DNA of 64,000 nt from Ruegeria intermedia (GCF_900129345.1 NZ_FQVK01000016.1:36014-100013), one strand, 5' to 3'; counted from the stretch's first letter, positions 18,922 through 27,235 are shown. Notes: a model not told the origin generated them from the letters alone. A program made the numbers and translations.

Positions 18922-19301
18922 CGCAGGTACTCCTATCTGCTCGTGGTTGGTCCACGAAGTTGGCACGGCCCGAGAGCTCTTGGTCTTCCCCGGGTCCCGC
19001 TTGCGCAGCCCGCCAGAGATCAGGTCGACTGTTCCTTCCGTGCGGTTTCGTGTGCAGCTTCCCCGATCCGAAGAAAGCCGGGTGCGATCCTGCGACACAA
19101 ACCAAAACACCGGAGTCGCCGCAGGGCGCCACCGGATTTCGCCCGTTTAGGCAAATCGCGGGGGCAGATCAAGCCCAATTCACCGGGTTTCACTGGCGCA
19201 GCGGTGAAAATCCGCCGCCGCGGAACGCAAACATTGCGATATCCGGGTGCTCAGGCATGCTGGTGATGATCGGGCAACGACATCTGAGGCAGGACGACAG
19301 G
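18922..19301. other. 380-base gene-free region between rplS and the lysozyme gene
   Basis: No convincing gene is seen. It should hold the leftward rplS promoter and leader and the rightward promoter of the lysozyme gene. A weak leftward candidate promoter is TTGATC (19167-19172) with 17 bases to TAAACG (19144-19149). A 6-bp hairpin, TCGTGG-5-CCACGA at 18941-18957, stands just upstream of the rplS ribosome-binding site and could influence its translation. Confidence 0.4.
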
Positions 19302-20096
19302 ATGCGCAAAGTCATAATCGGTGTGGCCATCGGCCTGTTGCTGTTGTCTTGCGGACGCCGCGCGCCAGCGCCCGACCTGCCGGCCGGGTACGACCGCTCG
19401 GCGCCACAGGCCCTGTATCCCGCCTTTGCCGATGCCGACCCGCATGACTGGAGCCGCCGCCGACCGGAACATTATCCCGTTCACGGGCTGGACGTGTCGC
19501 GCTGGCAGGGCCGGATCGACTGGCGCCGGGCCAAGGCCGCGGGCATCAGCTTTGTCTTCATCAAGGCGACCGAGGGCGGCGACGTGGCCGACCCGATGTT
19601 CGAAAACCACAGCCGCGGCGCGGCGGCGGCGGGTGTGCCCTGGGGCGCCTATCACTATTACTATTTTTGCCGCCCAGCGGCCGAGCAGGCCCGATGGTTC
19701 ATCCGCAACGTGCCGCGCGGCGCCGACCTGCCGCATGTGCTCGACATGGAGTGGACGCCGCATTCGAAAACCTGCACCCTGCGTCCCGATCCCAAGACCG
19801 TCCGGGCCGAGGCGCAGCGGTTCCTGGATATCCTGGAGCGTCACTACGGCCGCCGGCCGATCGTGTACACCACGGTCGATTTCTATGCGGACACCGGCAT
19901 CGGACGGCTGCCCAAAACCGAGTTCTGGCTGCGCTCGGTCGCGGGGCATCCGCGCACCGTCTATCCCCGGGCGGTCTGGCGGTTCTGGCAGTACACGGGC
20001 ACCGGGCTGGTGCCGGGCGTGCAGGGGAGGGTGGACATCAACGCCTTCAACGGCTCGCCGGATCTGTGGGCGCGGTGGAAGGCCGGCGCGCCCTAG
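19302..20096 (+). CDS. GH25 family lysozyme, lipoprotein
   Basis: A 264-residue muramidase that would cleave peptidoglycan in the periplasm. A lipoprotein signal (MRKVIIGVAIGLLLLSCGRR, lipobox LLSC, Cys17) opens it. The GH25 barrel follows from about residue 60: HGLDVSRWQGRIDW, SFVFIKATEGGD, GAYHYYYF, and the catalytic aspartate-glutamate pair in HVLDMEW, ending VDINAFNG. It lies on the strand opposite to the ribosomal genes on both sides and shares a CTAG stop with trmD. Chromosomal GH25 lipoproteins are common in roseobacters; no phage genes surround it. Confidence 0.88.
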   Translation: MRKVIIGVAIGLLLLSCGRRAPAPDLPAGYDRSAPQALYPAFADADPHDWSRRRPEHYPVHGLDVSRWQGRIDWRRAKAAGISFVFIKATEGGDVADPMFENHSRGAAAAGVPWGAYHYYYFCRPAAEQARWFIRNVPRGADLPHVLDMEWTPHSKTCTLRPDPKTVRAEAQRFLDILERHYGRRPIVYTTVDFYADTGIGRLPKTEFWLRSVAGHPRTVYPRAVWRFWQYTGTGLVPGVQGRVDINAFNGSPDLWARWKAGAP

Positions 20097-20896
20097 TCCT
20101 CGTCTCGCGCGTTGCGATAGGCGCCCCACAGATCGGGGCGGCGTTCGCGGGTGATCCGTTCCGACATCTGCTGCCGCCATTCGGCGATGCGGCCGTGATG
20201 GCCCGACATCAAAACCTCGGGGATCGGGCGGCCTTTCCATTCGGCCGGGCGGGTGTATTGCGGGTGTTCCAGCAAGCCGGACGAAAAGCTCTCCTCCTCG
20301 GCCGAGGCCTGGTTGCCCAGAACGCCGGGCAGCAGCCGCACGGTGGCGTCGATCAGCGCCTGCGCGGCGATCTCGCCCCCGGTCATCACGAAATCGCCCA
20401 GCGAGACCTCCTGGATGCCGTAATGCTCCAACACCCGCTCATCCACGCCTTCGAACCGGCCGCACAGCAGAGTCAGGCCGTCGCAGCGGGCGAAAGTCTG
20501 CATCATGCGCTGGTCCATCCGGCGGCCGCGCGGGCTGAGATAGATCAGGGGCCAGTTGCCCTGCACGCCGTCCATCGTGTGCTCGATCGCCGCGCCCAGC
20601 ACGTCGGCGCGCAGCACCATGCCGGCGCCGCCGCCTGCGGGCGTGTCGTCGACATTGCGATGCTTGCCGATGCCGAACTGTCGCAGATCGACGGTTTCCA
20701 GCTGCCACAGCCCGTCTTGCAGGGCCTTGCCGGTCAGGCTTTCGCCCAGAACGCCGGGAAAGGCCGAAGGGAACAGCGTGATCACCTTGGCCTTCCACAC
20801 GCCGTGCAGGTCCGGCGTGGGCGTCAACAGCTCGCGCGGCTTCAGGGTGGGGCGGATGGCCTTGCGGCCGTGGGATTTGGCGGGTTTGTCCGTCAT
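20093..20896 (-). CDS. trmD: tRNA (guanine-N1-)-methyltransferase TrmD
   Basis: A 267-residue SPOUT methyltransferase making m1G37 in tRNA, which prevents frameshifting. The knot region shows IYLSPRGRRMDQ, LLCGRFEGVDERVLE and IQEVSLGDFVMTGGEIAA. The C-terminal domain contains LEHPQYTRP and EVLMSGHH. About 35 residues precede the usual start at VITLFP; such an extension is common in this order. Its ATG overlaps the stop of the upstream sulfotransferase-like gene by 4 bases, and its stop shares CTAG with the lysozyme gene. Confidence 0.95.
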   Translation of the reverse strand: MTDKPAKSHGRKAIRPTLKPRELLTPTPDLHGVWKAKVITLFPSAFPGVLGESLTGKALQDGLWQLETVDLRQFGIGKHRNVDDTPAGGGAGMVLRADVLGAAIEHTMDGVQGNWPLIYLSPRGRRMDQRMMQTFARCDGLTLLCGRFEGVDERVLEHYGIQEVSLGDFVMTGGEIAAQALIDATVRLLPGVLGNQASAEEESFSSGLLEHPQYTRPAEWKGRPIPEVLMSGHHGRIAEWRQQMSERITRERRPDLWGAYRNARDED

Positions 20897-21708
20897 GGCT
20901 GAGGGGTCAGGCTGTTCCGGGCGTCTTCGACGATGCGGGCCTTCTGCCGGACCAGCGCCGCCTCGTCCAGCCCCGATCGGTTCAGATCCAGCATCGCCTG
21001 CAGCGCGGCCTGGGGCAGGGCGGGGTTGGACAGGGTCGGCGCGACCAGTTGCGCGGCCTTTTCGCGCGGCAGGTTCAGGAATTCGGCAAAGGGCGTTCCG
21101 GGGCCGAACGGGCGCTCGCGCAGTTCTTCCAGCCATTCCGTCTGCACGCGGACCGAGGGCAGCCGGTCACGGATCGCCTCGGCGGTTTGCTGGGGCGAGG
21201 GCAGGTCGGCCAGCTTGTCGCGGAAGGCGTCGAAATCCAGGACCAGCCGGGTGCGCTGCAGGTCGTGCGCCCACAGGCTGCGCAGCCAGCTGCCGCGCTG
21301 GCGCAGCGACAGATAGACGGTGATGTCCAGCGGATCCCCTGCCAGCCGGTTGCGCACCATGTCCACGATGCAGGCCGCCAGTTCGGGGGCCGCGTCATAG
21401 CCCACCGCCGCATTGCGGCTGGGCCGCAGCCCGGCGAAATTCTCCTCGCTCAGCATCAGCCCGCGCTTTTCGCCGAAATCCAGCGAGTCGAGCAGGGCAT
21501 GAAACTGCGAACCGAATTCGGCCAGCGTGCCCACCGTGCCATAGAGCGAATGGCGGGTGGCCGCCTCGGACAGCCCGCGCTTGCGGGTGACATAGGGCAG
21601 CACCAACGCGTGGTGCGGCCAGATGAGTTCGCGGTTTTCGAACAGAAACGACTGTGCCGCCGTGGTGCCCGTCTTGTGCAGACCCAGATGCAGCAGGATG
21701 CGCCGCAT
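20893..21708 (-). CDS. Sulfotransferase-like protein inside the rimM-trmD operon
   Basis: A 271-residue protein. Near the N-terminus ILLHLGLHKTGTTAAQ resembles the phosphosulfate-binding loop of sulfotransferases, and the later ITVYLSLRQRGSWLRSLWAHDL recalls the 3'-phosphate-binding RxxxxxxxS region. No other family motif is evident. Its start ATG overlaps the rimM stop (TGATG; a GTG one codon earlier is possible) and its end overlaps trmD by 4 bases, so it is translated with both. The acceptor is unknown. It could modify a small molecule or sugar; a role in tRNA or ribosome work is suggested only by position. Confidence 0.6.
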   Translation of the reverse strand: MRRILLHLGLHKTGTTAAQSFLFENRELIWPHHALVLPYVTRKRGLSEAATRHSLYGTVGTLAEFGSQFHALLDSLDFGEKRGLMLSEENFAGLRPSRNAAVGYDAAPELAACIVDMVRNRLAGDPLDITVYLSLRQRGSWLRSLWAHDLQRTRLVLDFDAFRDKLADLPSPQQTAEAIRDRLPSVRVQTEWLEELRERPFGPGTPFAEFLNLPREKAAQLVAPTLSNPALPQAALQAMLDLNRSGLDEAALVRQKARIVEDARNSLTPQP

Positions 21709-22211
21709 CACAGCAGCCCTTCGGGCGGGTCGGCGACGATGCGTCCGGCCTCAAGGTCAACCGTGGGGACCGCCGCCTTGGTGAAGGGCAGCAGCACGGT
21801 GGTTTTCAGCCCCGGCCCGTGCAGTTCCAGCAGGTCGTCGGCGCCGTGGTTCTGCACCGATTTGACCCGCCCCAACAGGGTGCCGCCGGTGTCATAGACC
21901 GCCAGCCCGATCAGGTCGGCGTGATAGAATTCGTCATCCGGCAGCGACGGCAACTGGTCGCGCCGGGCAAAAAGGCGCAGCCCCTTCAGGGCGTCGGCCT
22001 GCTCCTTGGTCTCGACCCCGCCCAGCCGCGCGGCAAACCCGTTCTTGATCGCGCGGGTGATTATCAGCGGATAGCGCTCGGTGCCGGTCTCGTCGGTCAG
22101 GGGAGAGTAGGTCTCGATATCCTCGGGAACCGCGCAGTAGCTTTTCAGGCGGACCTCGCCGCGTACGCCGAAGGACCCGGCGATGCTGCCGACACAGATC
22201 AGATCAGTCAT
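21708..22211 (-). CDS. rimM: Ribosome maturation factor RimM
   Basis: A 167-residue 30S assembly factor. The RimM N-domain begins [19 protein letters not shown], and the PRC-barrel domain includes [31 protein letters not shown], followed by [19 protein letters not shown]. Its start lies inside a small upstream gene and its stop inside the start of the next, so translation of the set is coupled. Confidence 0.94.
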   Translation of the reverse strand: MTDLICVGSIAGSFGVRGEVRLKSYCAVPEDIETYSPLTDETGTERYPLIITRAIKNGFAARLGGVETKEQADALKGLRLFARRDQLPSLPDDEFYHADLIGLAVYDTGGTLLGRVKSVQNHGADDLLELHGPGLKTTVLLPFTKAAVPTVDLEAGRIVADPPEGLL

Positions 22212-22353
22212 TGGACATTTCCGTCGTCACACAAGTTCCGTTCATCCACCGGCCGATTTCGGCGCAGGCTTCGCGTTGGTTGCTGCGTTCAAAGAACACG
22301 CCCACAATAAAGGCGATCAGCAACAGGATGGGAAGGCGTATCAATCCGAACAT
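22204..22353 (-). CDS. Small single-pass membrane protein upstream of rimM
   Basis: A 49-residue open frame: [20 protein letters not shown] forms one membrane segment near the N-terminus, then a short tail [22 protein letters not shown] with two cysteines. It is supported as a gene by an AGGA site 6 bases before its ATG (inside the end of bluB), by filling the bluB-rimM gap exactly and by an 8-base overlap of its end with the rimM start. The cysteine-bearing tail would face the periplasm or cytoplasm depending on topology. Function unknown. Confidence 0.7.
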   Translation of the reverse strand: MFGLIRLPILLLIAFIVGVFFERSNQREACAEIGRWMNGTCVTTEMSND

Positions 22354-22359
22354 GGCATC

Positions 22360-22995
22360 CTACCGCACGTCCACCGGCAGGCTGCCGCGGCGGGACTCCC
22401 AGCCCAGGGTTTCCAGCTCGGGCGTGTCCGAGCTTTCCTCGGGCCAACCCACGCAGAAATAGCCAATCAGCCGCCAGCCCCCGGGTACCGACAGGTCGCG
22501 GGCCAGCCGGTCGGGATCGAGGATCGAGACCCAGCCCAGCCCCAGCCCATGCGCGCGAAGCGCCAGCCAGAACAAAGTGACGGCCGAGACCACCGAATAG
22601 CGGCGCATTTCGGGCATGGTGCCCGCGCCCAGCCCCTGGCCCTTGTCGGTGGCGTCATCGCAGAACACCGCCAGCTGAACCGGCGCCTCTTGCATGCCCG
22701 ACAGTTTCAGCTGGCTGTACAACTGCGCCCGGTCGCCGGAATAACCCGCAAGCGCGGCGTCATTGGCGGCCTTGAAATTCTTCAGCGCCGCGGTCCGGGC
22801 CGCGGGGCTTTCGACGCGGATCACGCGCCACGGTTCGCTCAGCCCCACCGAAGGGGCCAGCTGAAACGCGTCGAGGCAGCGCGTCAGCACTGCCTCGTCC
22901 ACCGCGTCGGTGCGGAACCGGCGCACGTCGCGCCGGAGCCGCATCAACAGATCGAACTGCGTGCGGAATTCGTCGGTAAAGGCCTGATCCTGCAC
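22360..22995 (-). CDS. bluB: 5,6-dimethylbenzimidazole synthase BluB
   Basis: A 211-residue flavin-destroying nitroreductase-fold enzyme that makes the lower ligand of vitamin B12 from FMNH2 and oxygen. Diagnostic pieces are RRDVRRFR, APSVGLSEPWRVIRV, GAGTMPEMRRYSVVSAVTLFWLALRAHGLGLGWVSILDP and IGYFCVGWPEE. It starts with GTG and has only a weak ribosome-binding site, 12 bases after rpsP. B12 genes cobD and cobC lie elsewhere in the window. Finding bluB inside a ribosomal operon is unusual. Confidence 0.88.
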   Translation of the reverse strand: MQDQAFTDEFRTQFDLLMRLRRDVRRFRTDAVDEAVLTRCLDAFQLAPSVGLSEPWRVIRVESPAARTAALKNFKAANDAALAGYSGDRAQLYSQLKLSGMQEAPVQLAVFCDDATDKGQGLGAGTMPEMRRYSVVSAVTLFWLALRAHGLGLGWVSILDPDRLARDLSVPGGWRLIGYFCVGWPEESSDTPELETLGWESRRGSLPVDVR

Positions 22996-23007
22996 GCGCC
23001 CGCCTGT

Positions 23008-23376
23008 TTATTCTTCTGCAGCGGCTTCTTCTGCCGGAGCAGCAGCCTTGGCAGCCTTTTCTTCGGCACGTTCCTGGGCTTTCTTGCCCGGGGTGCCCTT
23101 TTTGGGGTTGTTGCGCTCGGTCTTCTCCTTGGCGCCGGCGGCTTCCAGCATGCGGGCGATCCGGTCGGTCGGCTGCGCGCCCTGGTCCAGCCAGTACTGG
23201 ATGCGCTCCATGTTCATCTTCACGCGCTCTTCGCTGTCTTTCGGCAGCAGCGGGTTGTAGGTGCCCAGCTTCTCGATGAAGCGGCCGTCACGCGGCATGC
23301 GGCTGTCCGCTGCAACGATGCGGTAGAAGGGGCGCTTTTTCGAGCCGCCACGGGCCAGACGGATTTTCATTGCCAT
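23008..23376 (-). CDS. rpsP: 30S ribosomal protein bS16
   Basis: A 122-residue protein. The S16 core [40 protein letters not shown] is complete. After about residue 80 comes a charged, alanine-rich tail of about 40 residues ending EEAAAEE, longer than in enterobacteria but usual in alphaproteobacteria. It precedes bluB in the leftward operon and follows the chorismate mutase gene by about 40 bases. Confidence 0.95.
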   Translation of the reverse strand: MAMKIRLARGGSKKRPFYRIVAADSRMPRDGRFIEKLGTYNPLLPKDSEERVKMNMERIQYWLDQGAQPTDRIARMLEAAGAKEKTERNNPKKGTPGKKAQERAEEKAAKAAAPAEEAAAEE

Positions 23377-23417
23377 TGTGGTATCTCCTTTGGATGGCGT
23401 TGGCCGGATTGCTCCGG

Positions 23418-23714
23418 CTATTTCTGGTGCTTCTTGTGGTGTCGGATGACTTCCTGAATGATGAAATTCAGGAAAGCCTTGGCAAAATCGGGGTCCAGAT
23501 CCGCCTCTTTCGCCAGGTCTTCGAGCCGTGCGATCTGCGCGGCCTCGCGCGAGGGATCGGACGGGGGAAGGTCGTGTTCGGCCTTTAGCTTGCCAACGGC
23601 TTGGGTGTGCTTGAACCGCTCGGCCAGCGTATAGACCAGGATCGCATCCAGCCGGTCGATGCTTTCGCGGTGGTCTTTCAGCAAGGCCGCGGCCCGCGTC
23701 ACGGGATTGTTCAT
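23418..23714 (-). CDS. Chorismate mutase (AroQ class)
   Basis: A 98-residue monofunctional mutase converting chorismate to prephenate for phenylalanine and tyrosine. The AroQ pattern is visible: [29 protein letters not shown], with arginine and lysine contacts, and the C-terminal helix [13 protein letters not shown]. Its start overlaps the upstream acetyltransferase by 4 bases and it lies upstream of rpsP, an arrangement met in other roseobacters. Confidence 0.88.
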   Translation of the reverse strand: MNNPVTRAAALLKDHRESIDRLDAILVYTLAERFKHTQAVGKLKAEHDLPPSDPSREAAQIARLEDLAKEADLDPDFAKAFLNFIIQEVIRHHKKHQK

Positions 23715-24262
23715 TGGCCGGTCCTTTCGGTGGTCAGATCGGTCGTTGACGTGTCGAGTTTCGGGTGCCGCCAGATCTGTGCCGACTTGCCCAGCACTTC
23801 GCCCTCGCGCTCGTAGGTCGCGCCGAGACGCTGTGCCAGAGCGCGCGAACGGTCATTGGCGTGGGCGATATAGCTGATGACGCCGTTCAGCCCCTGATGG
23901 CGCGCCGCGTGGTCGCGGGCGGCCTGCGCGGCCTCGAAGCCCAGGCCCTTGCCCTCGGCCTGCTCCATCAGGGTCCAACCCAGCTCGGGTTCGTCCCAGC
24001 CCGGCACATAGATCATGCCGGTCCAGCCTGCGAAAGCATCGCTGGCCTTTTCGGTCAGGTGCCACAGGCCGTAGCCACGCAGCGCCCAATGGCCCAGACG
24101 GTTGGCCAGCACGCTCCAGCACTCTGCCGCATCTCTGGGCCCGCCCACCATGTGGCTGCGCTCGGTCGCATAGAACGCGGTCATGGCCAGCAGGTCGTCC
24201 GGATGCGGCGCCCGCAGGATCAGGCGTTCGGTCTCAAGGGTCGGGATGGCGAAGGTCGTCAT
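23711..24262 (-). CDS. GNAT acetyltransferase (RimJ/RimL type)
   Basis: A 183-residue N-acetyltransferase. [19 protein letters not shown] opens the fold, [23 protein letters not shown] holds the acetyl-CoA pyrophosphate loop (GKGLGFE in place of GRGYATE), and [19 protein letters not shown] ends it. This pattern is that of RimJ/RimL relatives that acetylate protein N-termini or small amines. The ATG overlaps the stop of a second GNAT gene by 4 bases; its own stop overlaps the chorismate mutase start. Substrate unknown. Confidence 0.85.
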   Translation of the reverse strand: MTTFAIPTLETERLILRAPHPDDLLAMTAFYATERSHMVGGPRDAAECWSVLANRLGHWALRGYGLWHLTEKASDAFAGWTGMIYVPGWDEPELGWTLMEQAEGKGLGFEAAQAARDHAARHQGLNGVISYIAHANDRSRALAQRLGATYEREGEVLGKSAQIWRHPKLDTSTTDLTTERTGQ

Positions 24263-24867
24263 GCGTAGGCCTCCATCCCGCCATCGTCGTTGCCGGGCAG
24301 GTGGCGATAGACCCGAACCGGCTCGTCGAACCCGGCCTCGGCCTGCAGGTCGCGCTGGGCGCCCAGGCGCTCGGCCACGCGGGCCGAGGCTGCGTTGTCG
24401 GGGTCCACATAGCTGACCAATGACGGCAGGGCCTGCGGCCCCAGCGCAAAGTCGCGGGCGGCTTCGGCCGCTTCGGTTGCGATGCCACGCCCTTCGGCGG
24501 CTTCGGTCAGCAGATAGCCCAGCTCGTGTTCGCGGTCGCCGAATTCCATGCCGACCGACACGAAGCCCAGAACCTGACCGCCCGCGCGGTCCTCGATGGC
24601 CCACAGGCCGGCGCCGCGCAGCAACCAGCCCGCGACGTATTGCGAGAAATCCAGCCAGGCCGCCTGCCGGTCAAACGGGCCGTCCATGTGTTTGGCGCGG
24701 TTCGACATCAGAATGTCGGCATAGGTGTCGAAATCCCCGATCCGCGGCGCGCGCAGCGCCAGCCGCGCGGTCTCCAGCCGCGGCAAGTCCGCAGCCAGCC
24801 GCGCCGACAGCGCGGCAGCGGGGCCGGAGGCCGGAGCCTCCCAGGGATATGCGACGGGCGCGGTCAC
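24259..24867 (-). CDS. GNAT acetyltransferase, paralogue of its neighbour
   Basis: A 202-residue N-acetyltransferase with LETARLALRAPRIGDFDTY, the acetyl-CoA loop in ELGYLLTEAAEGRGIATEAAEAA and SYVDPDNAASARVAERLGA. It is clearly related to the next gene downstream, so the pair arose by duplication. An extra 30 residues precede the usual start. It begins with GTG immediately after the ffh stop and has no good site of its own, so translation probably depends on ribosomes finishing ffh. Confidence 0.85.
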   Translation of the reverse strand: MTAPVAYPWEAPASGPAAALSARLAADLPRLETARLALRAPRIGDFDTYADILMSNRAKHMDGPFDRQAAWLDFSQYVAGWLLRGAGLWAIEDRAGGQVLGFVSVGMEFGDREHELGYLLTEAAEGRGIATEAAEAARDFALGPQALPSLVSYVDPDNAASARVAERLGAQRDLQAEAGFDEPVRVYRHLPGNDDGGMEAYA

Positions 24868-26376
24868 TTACTTTTTCTTTCCGAATCCGCTCAGGCCGGG
24901 GGGCAAGGCCATGCCGCCGCCCATGCCGGGCAGGCCGCCGGGCATCTTGCCGCCCATCGCCTTGGCCGCGGCTTCCAGCGCCTTGGGGTCCATGCCTGCG
25001 GCCATTTCTTCGGGGCTGGGCCCGCCCTTGCCGAACATGCCTTTCATGGCCTGTTTCAGCATCTTGCCTTTGCCCATCTTGCCCATCTTCTTCATCATGT
25101 CCGACATCTGCCGGTGCATCTTGAGCAGCTTGTTGACGTCGCTGACGTCCATGCCCGAACCGGCCGCGATGCGTTTCTTGCGGCTGGCCTGCAGCAGCGC
25201 GGGGTTGGCGCGTTCCTTCTTGGTCATCGACTGGATCATGGCGATCTGCTGCCGCAGGATCCGGTCGTCCAGCCCGGCCTGATCCATCTGCTTGGCCATC
25301 TTGCCCATGCCCGGCATCATGCCCATCAGGCCCTGCATGCCGCCCATCTGGATCATCTGTTCCAGCTGCATCTTCAGGTCGTTCATGTTGAACTGACCCT
25401 TCATCATGCGCTTCATCATGCGCTCGGTCTGCTCGAGCTCCATGGTCTCCTGGGCCTTTTCGACCAGGGCCACGATGTCGCCCATGCCCAGGATCCGGCC
25501 CGCGATGCGGTCCGGCTCGAAGGTTTCCAGCGCATCCATCTTCTCGCCCAGACCGACGAAGCGGATGGGCTTGCCGGTCACTGCGCGCATCGACAGGGCC
25601 GCGCCGCCGCGGCCGTCACCGTCCATCCGGGTCAGGACCACGCCCGTGATGCCGACCTTGGCGTCGAACTCCTCGGCCACCTCGACGGCGACCTGGCCGG
25701 TCAGGCCGTCAACCACCAGCAGGGTCTCGCGCGGGTCCACCACGTTGCGGACCTGCTCGACCTCGTCCATCAGGACTTCGTCGATATGCAGACGGCCCGC
25801 GGTATCCAGCATGTAGACGTCATAGCCGCCCAGCGTGGCCTGCTGCTTGGCGCGCTTGGCGATGTCCACCGGTTTCTGGCCGGGAACGATCGGCAGAGTG
25901 TCCACCCCGATCTGGGTGCCCAGCACCGCCAGCTGGTCCATCGCCGCCGGGCGATAGACGTCCAGCGAGGCCATCAGGACCTTCTTGCCCTCTTTTTCTT
26001 TCAGGCGTTTCGCCAGCTTGCCGGTGGTGGTGGTCTTGCCCGAGCCCTGCAGACCGACCATCAGGATCGGCGCAGGCGGGTTGTCGATCTTCAGCTTTCC
26101 GGGGTCGTCCTCGCCGCGCAGGGTATCGACCAGCGCGTCATGCACGATCTTGACGACCTGCTGGCCCGGCGTGATCGACTTGGTGACCGCCTGGCCGGTC
26201 GCCTGCTCCTGCACCTTCTTGACGAACGCACGCGCCACCGGCAGCGATACGTCGGCCTCCAGCAGCGCCACGCGAACCTCGCGCAGGGCGGTCTTGACGT
26301 CTTCCTCGGACAGGGCGCCCTGTTTGGTCAGCCGGTCAAAGACGCCAGAGAGGCGTTCGGATAGATTTTCAAACAT
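24868..26376 (-). CDS. ffh: Signal recognition particle protein Ffh
   Basis: A 502-residue GTPase that brings nascent membrane proteins to FtsY at the inner membrane. N domain at residues 1-90; G domain with GLQGSGKTTTTGKLA, LDVYRPAAMDQL, LDTAGRLHIDE, TRMDGDGRGG and GLGEKMDALE; then a methionine-rich M domain (from about 320) that binds SRP RNA and signal peptides, including SGMDVSDVNKLLK. A glycine- and methionine-rich tail ends it. No SRP RNA gene was recognised in the 258 bases upstream. Confidence 0.96.
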   Translation of the reverse strand: MFENLSERLSGVFDRLTKQGALSEEDVKTALREVRVALLEADVSLPVARAFVKKVQEQATGQAVTKSITPGQQVVKIVHDALVDTLRGEDDPGKLKIDNPPAPILMVGLQGSGKTTTTGKLAKRLKEKEGKKVLMASLDVYRPAAMDQLAVLGTQIGVDTLPIVPGQKPVDIAKRAKQQATLGGYDVYMLDTAGRLHIDEVLMDEVEQVRNVVDPRETLLVVDGLTGQVAVEVAEEFDAKVGITGVVLTRMDGDGRGGAALSMRAVTGKPIRFVGLGEKMDALETFEPDRIAGRILGMGDIVALVEKAQETMELEQTERMMKRMMKGQFNMNDLKMQLEQMIQMGGMQGLMGMMPGMGKMAKQMDQAGLDDRILRQQIAMIQSMTKKERANPALLQASRKKRIAAGSGMDVSDVNKLLKMHRQMSDMMKKMGKMGKGKMLKQAMKGMFGKGGPSPEEMAAGMDPKALEAAAKAMGGKMPGGLPGMGGGMALPPGLSGFGKKK

Positions 26377-26634
26377 GCCTTCGGCCTCCTTCGCCGGTTG
26401 TCGGTTGGCGCCCCATAGATAGGGGCGGACGGGTCAATGCACAAACGCCCCCACGGGCGAAACTCGCTGGTGGGGGGCGATCCCTGAACGACTCAAGGGA
26501 CCGGAAGAACAGACGCTTCCGGATGTTGCCTTGGCGTTTAGGCCCATTGGCCACCTGAGTCAACCATCCGCGCCTGCCGGGTTGCATCGTCTGGCCCCGT
26601 CGGCCATCACTGGCGCAATATTCGGGAGAAGACC

Positions 26635-27165
26635 ATGGACGCCTCATCCGCCTTTCAGGACACATTGCCGCTCAGTTCCGATGCACTGCTGGCGCAGCTG
26701 GACGATTGGGGGCTGCCCTATCGCCTGCACAGCCACGTCCCGCTGCGGACGGTCGAAGAGTCGAAGGCGGTCGAAGATCAGTTCATGGTGCCGGGCGAAA
26801 ACGCGTTGCGGCTCAAGAACCTGTATCTGCGCGACAAGAAAAAGCGGAACTACCTGGTGACGCTGGAACAGAGCCGCGAGATCGACCTCAAGGCGCTGGG
26901 TGCCGAACTGGGGGTGGGCAACCTGTCCTTCGGGTCGGCGGATCGGCTGATGCAGAACCTCGGTATCCGTCCCGGCGCGGTCAGCCCGCTGGCGATGATC
27001 AACGGCGTGGGCAACGATGTGCGGTTCTTCATGGACGACGCGGCGCGGCGCGCGGACGTGATCTATATGCATCCGCTGGTCAACGACCGGACGGTGGCCA
27101 TGGCGCGCGACGACCTGATGGCCTTCTTCGACCGCACCGGGTGCGGGGTCACCTGGCTGCCCTGA
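26635..27165 (+). CDS. Prolyl-tRNA editing protein (ProX/YbaK domain)
   Basis: A 176-residue trans-editing deacylase that removes misattached amino acids (usually alanine) from prolyl-tRNA. The YbaK domain is shown by VPGENALRLKNLYLRDKKKRNYLVTLE, whose lysines include the catalytic one, by LSFGSADRLMQNLGIRPGAVSPLAMIN, and by HPLVNDRTVAM. GAGAAG stands before the ATG. It is a single gene, divergent from ffh over 258 bases that contain a 7-bp hairpin (26501-26522) and no other clear signal. Confidence 0.88.
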   Translation: MDASSAFQDTLPLSSDALLAQLDDWGLPYRLHSHVPLRTVEESKAVEDQFMVPGENALRLKNLYLRDKKKRNYLVTLEQSREIDLKALGAELGVGNLSFGSADRLMQNLGIRPGAVSPLAMINGVGNDVRFFMDDAARRADVIYMHPLVNDRTVAMARDDLMAFFDRTGCGVTWLP

Positions 27166-27166
27166 A

Positions 27167-27190
27167 AGGCGCGCCCGTCCGAGCGCGCCT
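27167..27190 (+). terminator. Hairpin after the prolyl-tRNA editing gene
   Basis: AGGCGCGC and GCGCGCCT form a perfect 8-bp stem with an 8-base loop, beginning 2 bases after the stop codon. There is no U run, as is common for terminators in GC-rich genomes. Confidence 0.55.
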
Positions 27191-27206
27191 GACGGGGAGT
27201 GGAATA

Positions 27207-27230
27207 CCGGGCGCCACCGGCGGCGCCCGG
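27207..27230 (-). terminator. Hairpin after the azoreductase gene
   Basis: CCGGGCGCC and GGCGCCCGG form a perfect 9-bp stem with a 6-base loop, 6 bases beyond the leftward azoreductase stop. With its neighbour it gives each convergent gene its own hairpin. Confidence 0.55.
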
Positions 27231-27235
27231 TCGCA

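Noticed and set aside
19302..20096. Prophage endolysin
   Set aside because: The protein has a lipoprotein signal and there are no phage structural, holin or integrase genes nearby.
24526..26364. Open frame of 612 codons opposite ffh and a GNAT gene
   Set aside because: Antisense shadow of methionine-rich ffh, giving histidine-rich nonsense.
26377..26634. SRP RNA gene upstream of ffh
   Set aside because: The conserved tetraloop region of small SRP RNA is not present; only an unrelated 7-bp hairpin is seen. A covariance search would settle it.
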